Part shown: in pieces, positions 8,643 through 14,463 of the stretch
How positions within the stretch are numbered: position 1 is the first letter of the stretch
Layout: the number at the start of each line of letters is the position of its first letter
From: an uncultured Clostridia bacterium
GTDB lineage: Bacteria; Bacillota; Clostridia; Monoglobales; Monoglobaceae
Assembly: GCA_945878965.1 (NCBI GenBank)
Contig: CAMCUJ010000008.1
Coordinates: 1-14,463, forward strand
DNA: 14,463 bases
Reading direction: 5' to 3'
Notes under the pieces: generated by a model
Databases searched by the model: none
What the model was told of the DNA's origin: nothing
What the model saw: the letters and a program-made list of their open reading frames with translations, nothing else
Position numbers and translations under genes: made by a program

Positions 8643-8671
8643 AATTTAAATAATGACATAGAAAGTGTGAA
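8643..8671 (-). promoter_or_regulatory. Putative promoter of the miaB cluster
   Basis: TTCACA (8666-8671; 5 of 6 to consensus), a 17-base spacer and TAAATT (8643-8648; 4 of 6). The predicted start falls in the palindrome at 8629-8640 and the leader would be about 85 bases. The weak -10 makes this tentative; co-transcription from prs is the alternative. Confidence 0.3.
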
Positions 8672-8691
8672 TTTTCTGTCGTAAGTTTACA

Positions 8692-8726
8692 GCTTCTGCA
8701 CTCGACATAATGTAAAGTGCAGAAGC
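8692..8726 (-). terminator. Inverted repeat downstream of prs, possible terminator
   Basis: Perfect 11-base arms (GCTTCTGCACT at 8692-8702 and its complement at 8716-8726) flank a 13-base loop, 22 bases past the prs stop. The stem is stable for this AT-rich DNA, but the bases after it on the minus strand (TGTAAACTTACG) are not a clean U-tract. It may act as an inefficient terminator or as a 3'-end stabilising/processing structure. Confidence 0.45.
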
Positions 8727-8748
8727 ATTGTCTTATTATCAATCTTTA

Positions 8749-9888
8749 TTAACCAAGCTCTCCGCTTTTATATCTTTCAAGGATTTTATTAATACGTGCT
8801 GTAGGGTCAAGTAAATCACTGATTGAATTGTCAGAATTAAGGCTCTTTATGATAAGTGCCACATACTTTGACATATCAACCTCTTGATACCATTCACGCT
8901 GCAATAGCTCCGGAGTTCTGTATACAAGATTTGTAGTAAATACCTTATCAATCAATCCGTCAGAATAAGCCTTGTCCATTCTTTCAAGACCTTCTGTAAA
9001 CAAACCAAAGGTTGAGAATACTATAACTCGGTTCGCATTTCGCTTTTTAAGCTCTCTCGAAACATCAATCATAGAATCTCCCGATGCAATCATATCATCT
9101 ATAACTATGATATCCTTTCCGGCAACATCCGAACCTAAAAATTCATGAGCAACTATAGGATTTTTACCATCTATAACTCGTGAATAATCACGGCGTTTAT
9201 AGAATGTTCCAAGCTGAATTTCAAGAACTGATGAATAATACATACATCTTTGCATAGCACCTTCATCGGGTGATACAATCATTGTATTATCTCTGTTAAG
9301 AATTATATTTTTATCATACTTAAGGCATGCCTTAATCATTTGATAAGTAGGCTGAACATTTTCAAAACCTTTAAGAGGAATAGCGTTCTGAACCTTTGGG
9401 TCGTGTGCATCGAATGTAATGATATTATCAACACCCATATTTGAAAGCTCCTGAAGTGCCATTGCACAGTCGAGCGATTCACGGGATAATCTCTTGTGCT
9501 GTCTGCCCTCATAAAGCATAGGCATAATTACTGTTATTCTCTTTGCCTTTCCGCCCATTGCAGATATTATTCTCTTTAAATCCTGGTAGTGGTCATCAGG
9601 ACTCATAGGAACTGTCATTCCATACATATCATAGGTTACTCCATAATTGAATGCGTCTACAATTATGTATACATCATAGGTTCTTATTGAATGTAAAACC
9701 GTAGCTTTTGCTTCTCCTGTTCCAAAACGGGGACACTTTATAGGTATAGTAAATGAGCTGAACTCATCGCCTATAGCATTTGTAAATTTTTGAAGATGCT
9801 TGTCAACACTTTTTGTAAACTCCTCACAGCCTCGCATTGGTATTACGCCCAAACGCCCAAGATTGTATGTTTCTATAGATGTACTCAT
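8749..9888 (-). CDS. prs: Divergent ribose-phosphate pyrophosphokinase (PRPP synthetase)
   Basis: PRPP synthetase makes PRPP from ribose 5-phosphate and ATP for purine, pyrimidine, NAD, His and Trp synthesis. The protein is 379 residues, longer than the roughly 315 of classical Prs, and its motifs are variant but in the right order: YEGRQHKR (126-133, where classical enzymes have YARQDRK), FDAHD (159-163, for the DLHA metal-binding motif), VSPDEG (205-210), the flexible-loop YKRRD (230-234, for DKRR) and the PRPP loop VIDDMIASGDS (262-272). Extra length lies in the N-terminal half (about 80-110) and a 50-residue C-terminal extension. AAAAGGAG (9901-9908) lies 12 bases before the ATG. It follows the NAPRT gene by 44 bases, so both probably share one transcript. 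Whether it is the only Prs in the cell cannot be told. Confidence 0.88.
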   Translation of the reverse strand: MSTSIETYNLGRLGVIPMRGCEEFTKSVDKHLQKFTNAIGDEFSSFTIPIKCPRFGTGEAKATVLHSIRTYDVYIIVDAFNYGVTYDMYGMTVPMSPDDHYQDLKRIISAMGGKAKRITVIMPMLYEGRQHKRLSRESLDCAMALQELSNMGVDNIITFDAHDPKVQNAIPLKGFENVQPTYQMIKACLKYDKNIILNRDNTMIVSPDEGAMQRCMYYSSVLEIQLGTFYKRRDYSRVIDGKNPIVAHEFLGSDVAGKDIIVIDDMIASGDSMIDVSRELKKRNANRVIVFSTFGLFTEGLERMDKAYSDGLIDKVFTTNLVYRTPELLQREWYQEVDMSKYVALIIKSLNSDNSISDLLDPTARINKILERYKSGELG

Positions 9889-9932
9889 TTAGTTAAGACA
9901 CTCCTTTTGTATATTTAAACTCTTTTTATCTT

Positions 9933-11360
9933 TTATTTATATTCAGATAACAGCTTATATCTGATATCCCAAAGCTTTGATGACATATCAACATAATACT
10001 GATGCGGATTTTCAAATCTCTTTACCTCATCCCAAAATGTATCAAGCTGATTCATCGAATAATTTTTTATATCCTCAAGTTTTGGAGATGTATATACACA
10101 TTCTCCGTTTGAAAAAAGCTGAACCATTAATTCTTTGGCGGTAAAATCCGTAACAGTCTTGCGTTTCCATGTGTGTTCCGGATCGAATATTTCATAATCG
10201 TTTGAATCGTCAATTTTTTCGTCATAGGTTGTCAATACGTCGGCAATAGCCTTTCCTGTTTCATTTGAGAACAATCTCCACACCTTTTTAAAATATGGAG
10301 TTGTAATTTTGGCAACATTTTCACTGACCTTTATTTTAGGTATAACTTCACCGTTTTCCTCAACCGCAACGAGCTTATAAACTCCGCCGAATACCGGCTC
10401 GGATTTAGAAGTAATCAATCTTTCTCCGACTCCGAAGGAATCGATTTTTGCACCCTGTGCAATTATATCACGTATTATATATTCATCAAGCGAATTTGAA
10501 ACAACGATTTTAGCATTTTCATAACCGGCTTCATCAAGCATTATTCTTGCTTTTTTAGTAAGATAAGTTATATCTCCGCTGTCGATACGAATACCCATAT
10601 TCGTTATTCCCTTTGGCTTTAAAACCTCATCAAATACTTTAATTGCATTTGGTACGCCCGATTTTAATACATTATAAGTATCAACCAAAAGGGTACAATT
10701 ATCGGGATAGACCTCGGCATAAGCCTTAAAGGCATCGTATTCCGAATCAAACGACTGAACCCAGCTGTGCGCCATAGTTCCGAGTGCCGGAACACCGAAC
10801 ATCTTATCAGAGATAGTACAAGCCGTGCCGACCGCTCCGCCGATGTAAGCTGCTCTTGCTCCATAAATTGCACCGTCATAGCCCTGAGCTCGTCTTGAAC
10901 CAAACTCCATAACCGGTCTGCCGTCTGCCGCTCTTACTATTCGGCTGCACTTTGTTGCAATAAGGCTCTGATGATTTACTGTAAGCAGTATCATCGTTTC
11001 AATGAACTGTGCCTGCATAAGCGGACCTCTTACGGTTACCATCGGTTCGTTAGGGAATATGGGTGTACCCTCGGGAACTGCCCATACATCACATTTGAAT
11101 TCAAAATTTTCAAGATATTCAATGAATTCTTCATCAAACATATTTTTGCTTTTTAAATATTCAATATCTTCTTTTGTAAATTTCAATTCGGAAAGATATT
11201 GTATAAGCTGTTCAACTCCCGCCATAATCGCAAAACCGCCATCATCCGGAACCTGTCTGTAATACATATCAAAGTATGCTGTTTTATCCTTCATTCCGTT
11301 TTTTAAATATCCGTTTGCCATTGTTAATTCATAAAAATCTGTCAACAATGTATAATTCAT
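9933..11360 (-). CDS. pncB: Nicotinate phosphoribosyltransferase
   Basis: This enzyme joins nicotinate and PRPP, helped by ATP hydrolysis, to give nicotinate mononucleotide, the entry point of the Preiss-Handler route to NAD. The 475-residue length fits the long Gram-positive/human-like NAPRT class. Visible motifs are NYTLLTDFYELTMANGYL (2-19), FGSRRAQG (153-160), GTMAHSWVQSF (194-204) with His198 as the expected phosphorylated residue, LLVDTYN (224-230), RIDSGD (258-263) and FGVGERLITS (309-318). The ATG follows AGGAG (11369-11373) by 8 bases. It is first in a two-gene unit with the PRPP synthetase, which supplies its co-substrate, and a near-consensus promoter lies about 65 bases upstream. 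Family assignment is firm; the exact symbol (pncB versus a nadV-like nicotinamide enzyme) is supported by motif match to NAPRT. Confidence 0.95.
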   Translation of the reverse strand: MNYTLLTDFYELTMANGYLKNGMKDKTAYFDMYYRQVPDDGGFAIMAGVEQLIQYLSELKFTKEDIEYLKSKNMFDEEFIEYLENFEFKCDVWAVPEGTPIFPNEPMVTVRGPLMQAQFIETMILLTVNHQSLIATKCSRIVRAADGRPVMEFGSRRAQGYDGAIYGARAAYIGGAVGTACTISDKMFGVPALGTMAHSWVQSFDSEYDAFKAYAEVYPDNCTLLVDTYNVLKSGVPNAIKVFDEVLKPKGITNMGIRIDSGDITYLTKKARIMLDEAGYENAKIVVSNSLDEYIIRDIIAQGAKIDSFGVGERLITSKSEPVFGGVYKLVAVEENGEVIPKIKVSENVAKITTPYFKKVWRLFSNETGKAIADVLTTYDEKIDDSNDYEIFDPEHTWKRKTVTDFTAKELMVQLFSNGECVYTSPKLEDIKNYSMNQLDTFWDEVKRFENPHQYYVDMSSKLWDIRYKLLSEYK

Positions 11361-11384
11361 TACTTCATCTCCTAAGCTACATAC

Positions 11385-11411
11385 GTTTAAACCAGAAATT
11401 CAGTTTAAAAC
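11385..11411. promoter_or_regulatory. Paired GTTTAAAC-type repeats in the pncB leader
   Basis: GTTTAAAC (11385-11392, itself a palindrome) and GTTTAAAAC (11403-11411) are spaced 18 bases start to start. They read as direct repeats and can also pair as a hairpin with a 10-base loop and a one-base bulge. They lie just past the predicted transcription start, where an operator for a niacin-responsive repressor would be expected, but I cannot match them to a known NiaR site. Confidence 0.3.
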
Positions 11412-11423
11412 TACAATAATATA

Positions 11424-11452
11424 ATTATAACAGTTGCACGAATAAAATACAA
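11424..11452 (-). promoter_or_regulatory. Promoter of the pncB-prs unit
   Basis: TTGTAT (11447-11452; 4 of 6), a 17-base spacer and a perfect TATAAT (11424-11429) with an extended TG one base before it. The predicted start near 11417 gives a leader of about 57 bases ahead of the pncB ATG. Confidence 0.75.
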
Positions 11453-11498
11453 GTATTTTAGATATTTTTCTGTAACAAAAAATTTTTTTAGTCAATTT

Positions 11499-11544
11499 AG
11501 ATAATAGATTATTATCTGAAATTAAAAATCGACTATATTTTTAA
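11499..11544 (-). terminator. Two AT-only hairpins downstream of tcdA, possible weak terminator
   Basis: Downstream of the tcdA stop two perfect 8-base inverted repeats occur in turn: TTAAAAAT/ATTTTTAA (11522-11529 and 11537-11544, 7-base loop) and AGATAATA/TATTATCT (11499-11506 and 11510-11517, 3-base loop). A stretch of A7T6 follows on the minus strand. The stems contain no G-C pairs except in the flanks, so termination would be weak. Confidence 0.3.
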
Positions 11545-11558
11545 CAATTAATCATATC

Positions 11559-12272
11559 TTAATTTATTCCTGTTAAATCTCTTATAACCTCACCGGCAAG
11601 AATAAGACCCATAACGGACGGAACAAACGATATACTGCCCGGAACTCTCTTTTTTTCGTTATTATCACTGTTTATAGCAGCGGTTTTCGGTTCTTCTTTT
11701 GAATATACTACTTTAAGCGACCTTATATTTCTGTTTTTAAGTTCTCTTCTCATAACTCTGCAAAGCGGACAAACCGAGGTTTTATAAATATCAGCTACTT
11801 CAAAAAGCTCGGGATGAAGCTTATTTCCGGCTCCCATAGCACTTATGATTTTAATATTATTGTTTTGTGCAAATTCCGCAAGTGCAATTTTAGCACTGAC
11901 GGTATCTATTGCATCAATTATATAATCATAGCTTTCTCCCTCAAAAAATGAAGCTGTATTTTCGGGAAGACAAAACTTATTTATTATTTTAACCGTTATA
12001 TCGGGATTTATATCCTGTATTCTATCTTTCATCACTTCGGTTTTGAATTTATCTATTGTTGAATTAAGAGCGATAAGCTGACGGTTTATATTACTTTTGC
12101 AAACCACATCATTATCAACTAAGGTTATGCTTCCGATTCCGCATCTTGAAAGAGCTTCAACGGCAAATGAGCCTACTCCTCCAACACCGAATACGATAAC
12201 CTTGCGATTTTTTAATATTTCTATATATTCATCGCCTATAAGCATAGCAGTTCTTGAATATATTTCATTCAT
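11559..12272 (-). CDS. tcdA: tRNA threonylcarbamoyladenosine dehydratase TcdA (E1/ThiF-like)
   Basis: TcdA uses ATP to dehydrate t6A37 to the cyclic form ct6A37 in tRNAs that read ANN codons. I start at ATG 12272 (237 residues) because GGAGG (12281-12285) lies 8 bases upstream; an ATG five codons earlier (12287) overlaps that very ribosome binding site. Motifs are SRTAMLIGDEY (6-16), the nucleotide-binding GVGGVGS (29-35), DNDVV (53-57), NINRQ (61-65), the IDAIDT stretch (119-124), a CPLC pair (168-171) and the family-typical end GSISFVPSVMGLILAGEVI (212-230). These set it apart from MoeB and ThiF, which are longer or lack this C-terminus. The gene is monocistronic: it has its own promoter and lies between the araC terminator and the pncB promoter. 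The sulfur-transfer partners CsdA/CsdE found beside it in Escherichia coli are absent here. Confidence 0.92.
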   Translation of the reverse strand: MNEIYSRTAMLIGDEYIEILKNRKVIVFGVGGVGSFAVEALSRCGIGSITLVDNDVVCKSNINRQLIALNSTIDKFKTEVMKDRIQDINPDITVKIINKFCLPENTASFFEGESYDYIIDAIDTVSAKIALAEFAQNNNIKIISAMGAGNKLHPELFEVADIYKTSVCPLCRVMRRELKNRNIRSLKVVYSKEEPKTAAINSDNNEKKRVPGSISFVPSVMGLILAGEVIRDLTGIN

Positions 12273-12352
12273 AGAGTTTTCCTCCATATTTTAAGCAAAT
12301 ATTTTGTTTGTGTACAGTATTATTAACAAAAAAACGGTAACTTACAGATAGA

Positions 12353-12381
12353 ATTATATCATATTACGTTTTAATATGCAA
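12353..12381 (-). promoter_or_regulatory. Promoter of tcdA
   Basis: TTGCAT (12376-12381; 4 of 6), a 17-base spacer and a perfect TATAAT (12353-12358) with an extended TG one base upstream. The predicted start near 12346 gives a leader of about 74 bases. Confidence 0.75.
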
Positions 12382-12420
12382 CTTAAAAATATCAAATTAA
12401 TCACATTTGTAAGCAATATT

Positions 12421-12461
12421 CCGAAAAAGAAAACGGACAGAGGAAAATCCGCTGTCCGCTT
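12421..12461 (-). terminator. Intrinsic terminator after the AraC-GyrI regulator gene
   Basis: Ten-base arms (12452-12461 and 12431-12440, with a core of CGGACAG/CTGTCCG and one G-U pair) around an 11-base loop, followed on the minus strand by TTTTCTTTTTC. The stem begins 4 bases after the regulator stop codon. This is the clearest terminator in the window. Confidence 0.88.
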
Positions 12462-12465
12462 ATAA

Positions 12466-12972
12466 CTACATATTCTTCTTTTTAACTGCAATCCAAATTT
12501 CGCAGGTATAATCGGGATTTTGCACATCGGCAGACGGATATGCCTCAATTTCTATTCCGCACGGCTCATATTCACTTGCCGGCAAAAACTCCGTGCAGAT
12601 ATATTTATATACCTTTTGGAATGCCTCAGGCATTGTGCCTGTGCACTTAAATACAGCATAAGTGTGTGCCGGAATTTTCTCAACAGTCAGATATTCCTCC
12701 GAGATTTTTCCACCATTGTAATGTGCACCTATTCCGTAAGGGAAATACTCGTCCGTTGATGCTGTTTCCGCTCCCAGACTCACGCCTACAATACACTTGT
12801 CAAAAAGGTTGTTGCGGTGAATGTACTTGCATATTGCATCAATAGTTCCGTCCGACTGACACTCTCCCCAGAATTTTGATATTTCCTTCGTTGTAATTTC
12901 GTGTTGCTTTGGAAAGCTCTTTTTACGTAAAATAACATCAAAAGCCTCTTTCTTTTCAATTCTGTAATCCAT
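12466..12972 (-). other. Possible internal translation product: free GyrI-like domain
   Basis: Within the regulator gene, GGAGG (12980-12984) lies 7 bases before an in-frame ATG (12970-12972), at the exact junction between the AraC helix-turn-helix part and the GyrI-like domain. Initiation there would give a 168-residue free effector-binding domain. The spacing equals or beats that of several genuine starts in the window. The bases also simply encode Ser-Gly-Gly-Asn-Lys-Met in the fusion, so the site may be a relic of gene fusion or coincidence. Confidence 0.35.
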
Positions 12973-13350
12973 TTTGTTACCTCCGCTTAATATAAGTTTT
13001 ACGGAAAGTCTTGAAAAAGATTTAAGAGCGGCACCTTTTTTGACTTGTGACGGTGAAACACCGTGAAAACGGGTAAACGCACGGGAAAAGCTCTCGGGAG
13101 TTTCATAACCGTATTTCATAGCGGCGTCAATCACCTTTATATTACCGCCCGCAAGCTCACTGCCGGCAAGCGAAAGTCTGCGAAACCGTATATAATCGCC
13201 TAAAGTATAGCCGCATATTGTACTGAAAACACGCTGAAAATGAAAGCTTGATGAATAAGCCTTCTTTGCAACTTCTTCATAATCAATCGGTTCTCTTATA
13301 TGCTCCTCGACATAATCAATTGCACGCTGAAGTCCCAAAATCCAATCCAT
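12466..13350 (-). CDS. AraC-family transcriptional regulator with C-terminal GyrI-like effector-binding domain
   Basis: A one-component regulator of the Rob-like architecture. I start at ATG 13350 (294 residues): AAAGGAG (13360-13366) lies 9 bases upstream, while the ATG ten codons earlier has no ribosome site and lies inside a TATAAT. Residues about 6-105 form the two-helix-turn-helix AraC domain: IDYEEVAKKAYSSSFHFQRVFS (22-43) for the first and VIDAAMKYGYETPESFSRAFTRFHGVSPSQ (73-102) for the second. After a short linker, residues 127-292 (MDYRIEKKEAFDVILRKK to YTCEIWIAV) match a GyrI-like domain, which binds hydrophobic or cationic small molecules in known relatives. A well-placed GGAGG lies before the in-frame ATG at residue 127. 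It follows the metal-transporter genes in the same direction but has its own possible promoter, so a link to metal uptake is not established. Ligand and targets are unknown. Confidence 0.92.
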   Translation of the reverse strand: MDWILGLQRAIDYVEEHIREPIDYEEVAKKAYSSSFHFQRVFSTICGYTLGDYIRFRRLSLAGSELAGGNIKVIDAAMKYGYETPESFSRAFTRFHGVSPSQVKKGAALKSFSRLSVKLILSGGNKMDYRIEKKEAFDVILRKKSFPKQHEITTKEISKFWGECQSDGTIDAICKYIHRNNLFDKCIVGVSLGAETASTDEYFPYGIGAHYNGGKISEEYLTVEKIPAHTYAVFKCTGTMPEAFQKVYKYICTEFLPASEYEPCGIEIEAYPSADVQNPDYTCEIWIAVKKKNM

Positions 13351-13378
13351 AGTTAATAGCTCCTTTCCGTATGAATAC

Positions 13379-13384
13379 ATTATA
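13379..13384 (-). promoter_or_regulatory. -10 box of a putative promoter for the AraC-GyrI regulator
   Basis: A perfect TATAAT on the minus strand 29 bases upstream of the chosen start. No good -35 is seen at 16-18 bases; that position falls in one arm of the inverted repeat at 13402-13436. A start near 13372 would exclude the upstream ATG (13380) from the message and so supports the ATG at 13350. Confidence 0.4.
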
Positions 13385-13392
13385 ACGGGTTT

Positions 13393-13436
13393 CGGAATTA
13401 TTATCCTGACATTCCGTGCTAAGAGATGTCAGGATA
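13393..13436 (-). promoter_or_regulatory. Overlapping inverted repeats between the ABC permease and regulator genes
   Basis: Perfect 11-base arms (TATCCTGACAT at 13402-13412 and its complement at 13426-13436) enclose a 13-base loop. A second repeat, CGGAAT (13393-13398) with ATTCCG (13411-13416), uses part of the loop and one arm base pair region of the first, so the two hairpins exclude each other in RNA. There is no U-tract after either on the minus strand. It may be a weak terminator of the transporter unit, an operator overlapping the regulator promoter, or both. Confidence 0.4.
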
Positions 13437-13459
13437 TTAAAAAGCTACTATTCGGTTTA

Positions 13460-14302
13460 TTAACTGCCCCTCACTAAGTTAATAATAACAGTTACAAAGT
13501 AAATAACCGCAGATATAAGAACAATTGTAGAGCCTGCCGCAGAATTTAAATAGTACGATATAATAAGTCCGGAAATTCCCGAAAACACAGCTATTAAAAT
13601 CGAATTAAGCTGATACTTTCTTGTGGTATTTGAAATATTCTTAGCTGCCGCACACGGAATTATTAACAGTGAATTTATAACCAGAATTCCGACCCATCGT
13701 ATTGATATGGTTACAACTATAGCCAAAAGTACCAAAAAGATATTCTCAATAAGCTTAACCTTTATATTTTTACTTCTTGCAAGAGATGGATTAATGCTTA
13801 TAAGCAGTAAATCGTTATATATAATATACCAAACCATATTTATTATTACGAATACTATAGCAAGCAGAAAGATATCCGAAGCCGAAACGCTTAATATATC
13901 GCCTACAAGATATGCCGAATATTTTGCAAACTGACCGTTTCGTGAAAGTATTACAAGACCGATTGCAATTGCGGTTGAAGAAAATACACTTATAATTGTA
14001 TCGGTAGTTGAACTGTTTTTTGACTTTATCCACGAAAGTCCAAGCGCAAATACAATAGAAAACGCAAGCATAGAAAAAATCGGCTGATTAATTCCGAGAA
14101 GTGAGCCTATTGCAATTCCCGTAAGTGCGGAATGTCCGAGAGCGTCCGAAAAAAACGCCATCTTATTATTTACAACCATAGTTCCGAGCATTGCAAAAAG
14201 AGGCGAAATTATCAAAACCGCAATAAATGCATTTTTCATAAAATCATATTTCATAAATTCAAACGGAAGAATAAATTCCATTACACTGTATATGTACTCC
14301 AT
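13460..14302 (-). CDS. znuB: Metal ABC transporter permease (ABC-3 family, ZnuB/MntB-like)
   Basis: The membrane channel of a zinc- or manganese-type uptake ABC transporter. The 280-residue product has the usual family length and mostly hydrophobic segments near residues 24-44, 56-90, 103-121, 143-163, 186-217, 233-252 and 257-277. The conserved stretch FFSDALGHSALTGIAIG (50-66) matches the family's DALsHAvLPGia block, and YLVGDILSVS (131-140) with SIRWVGILVINSLLIIPCAAA (200-220) also fit. The ATG overlaps the stop of the ATPase gene as TAATG, which suggests translational coupling; GGGGTGATG just before it serves as a partial ribosome site. A second ATG at residue 8 is possible. The solute-binding protein is not in the window. 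Metal choice (Zn, Mn or Fe) cannot be read from sequence alone. Confidence 0.9.
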   Translation of the reverse strand: MEYIYSVMEFILPFEFMKYDFMKNAFIAVLIISPLFAMLGTMVVNNKMAFFSDALGHSALTGIAIGSLLGINQPIFSMLAFSIVFALGLSWIKSKNSSTTDTIISVFSSTAIAIGLVILSRNGQFAKYSAYLVGDILSVSASDIFLLAIVFVIINMVWYIIYNDLLLISINPSLARSKNIKVKLIENIFLVLLAIVVTISIRWVGILVINSLLIIPCAAAKNISNTTRKYQLNSILIAVFSGISGLIISYYLNSAAGSTIVLISAVIYFVTVIINLVRGS

Positions 14303-14463
14303 TAAACATCACCCCGGCTTCTTATTTCTCCGAACATACTCGTAAATTCTTTACTTTCAAAAACCTCTTTCGGAGTTCCCGTAAGCTTAATTCCTCCATC
14401 AATTAATGCCGCCTTTGTCGCATATTTTTCAACTAAGGCAAAGTCGTGAGAAACAAGCAGAAC
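14302..14463 (-). CDS. znuC: Metal ABC transporter ATP-binding protein (partial, C-terminal end only)
   Basis: The frame is open to the window edge and gives the last 53 residues before TAA at 14302-14304. It begins VLLVSHDFALVEKYATKAALID, where SHD is the switch (H-loop) histidine of ABC ATPases, then has the usual C-terminal beta strand and the GTPKEVFESKEF segment common to ZnuC-like ATPases, ending RSRGDV. Walker A, signature and Walker B lie beyond the edge, so completeness cannot be judged. The stop shares one base with the permease ATG, and the pair is surely one operon. Confidence 0.85.
   Translation of the reverse strand, partial: VLLVSHDFALVEKYATKAALIDGGIKLTGTPKEVFESKEFTSMFGEIRSRGDV

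Noticed and set aside
8552-8659. 36-residue N-terminal extension of MiaB
   Set aside because: No ribosome binding site at ATG 8659, no similarity to MiaB, and a strong GGAGG marks TTG 8551.
11361-11558. Riboswitch before pncB
   Set aside because: The predicted leader is only about 57 bases, with AT-rich repeats and none of the conserved sequence blocks of a riboswitch I could recognise.
12354-12548. 64-codon minus-strand frame across the end of the regulator gene
   Set aside because: It overlaps the regulator in another frame and runs straight through the strong terminator at 12421-12461 and the tcdA promoter.
13623-13934. 103-codon open frame on the plus strand opposite znuB
   Set aside because: It is the complement of hydrophobic transmembrane codons of the permease and has no independent support.

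Overview
The window looks like a chromosomal segment of a low-GC Firmicute of class Clostridia, of the kind related to Ruminococcus/Oscillospiraceae or Eubacterium. The DNA is AT-rich, start sites carry AGGAG/GGAGG Shine-Dalgarno sequences, and promoters have TATAAT -10 boxes. The order miaB, ylbF/ymcA-like gene, mutS, mutL, miaA is close to the Bacillus subtilis order ymcB(miaB)-ymcA-cotE-mutS-mutL. Every supported gene lies on the minus strand, so transcription runs from high to low coordinates. There are no RNA genes, insertion sequences, CRISPR arrays or prophage genes, and no gene-free stretch longer than about 200 bases.

From the high-coordinate end: (1) 14463-13460 holds the C-terminal end of an ABC ATPase joined by a TAATG stop/start overlap to an ABC-3 family permease, which is a zinc/manganese-type uptake system. 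(2) 13350-12466 is an AraC-type regulator fused to a GyrI-like ligand-binding domain, followed at once by a strong intrinsic terminator. (3) 12272-11559 is tcdA, which cyclises t6A37 in tRNA, with its own near-consensus promoter. (4) 11360-8749 is a two-gene unit, nicotinate phosphoribosyltransferase followed by a divergent PRPP synthetase, also behind a near-consensus promoter. The second enzyme makes the co-substrate of the first. (5) 8551-1023 is the miaB-ylbF-mutS-mutL-miaA cluster, joining tRNA A37 hypermodification to DNA mismatch repair. (6) 941-1 is the N-terminal 313 residues of a membrane-anchored HlyD-like adaptor that runs off the window.

Functionally, MiaA isopentenylates A37 of UNN-reading tRNAs and MiaB adds the methylthio group, while TcdA acts on the same base in ANN-reading tRNAs. 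MutS recognises mismatches and MutL carries its own endonuclease motif. Pnc and Prs together feed NAD synthesis.

Several starts were moved from the longest open frame because a good ribosome binding site marks an internal codon: mutS (6607), miaB (TTG at 8551), tcdA (12272) and the AraC regulator (13350). I see no obviously new system. The most interesting signals are a well-formed internal ribosome binding site at the domain boundary of the AraC-GyrI gene, a cysteine-rich tail on the YlbF-like protein, the Prs/NAPRT pairing, and paired inverted repeats before miaB and before the AraC gene.
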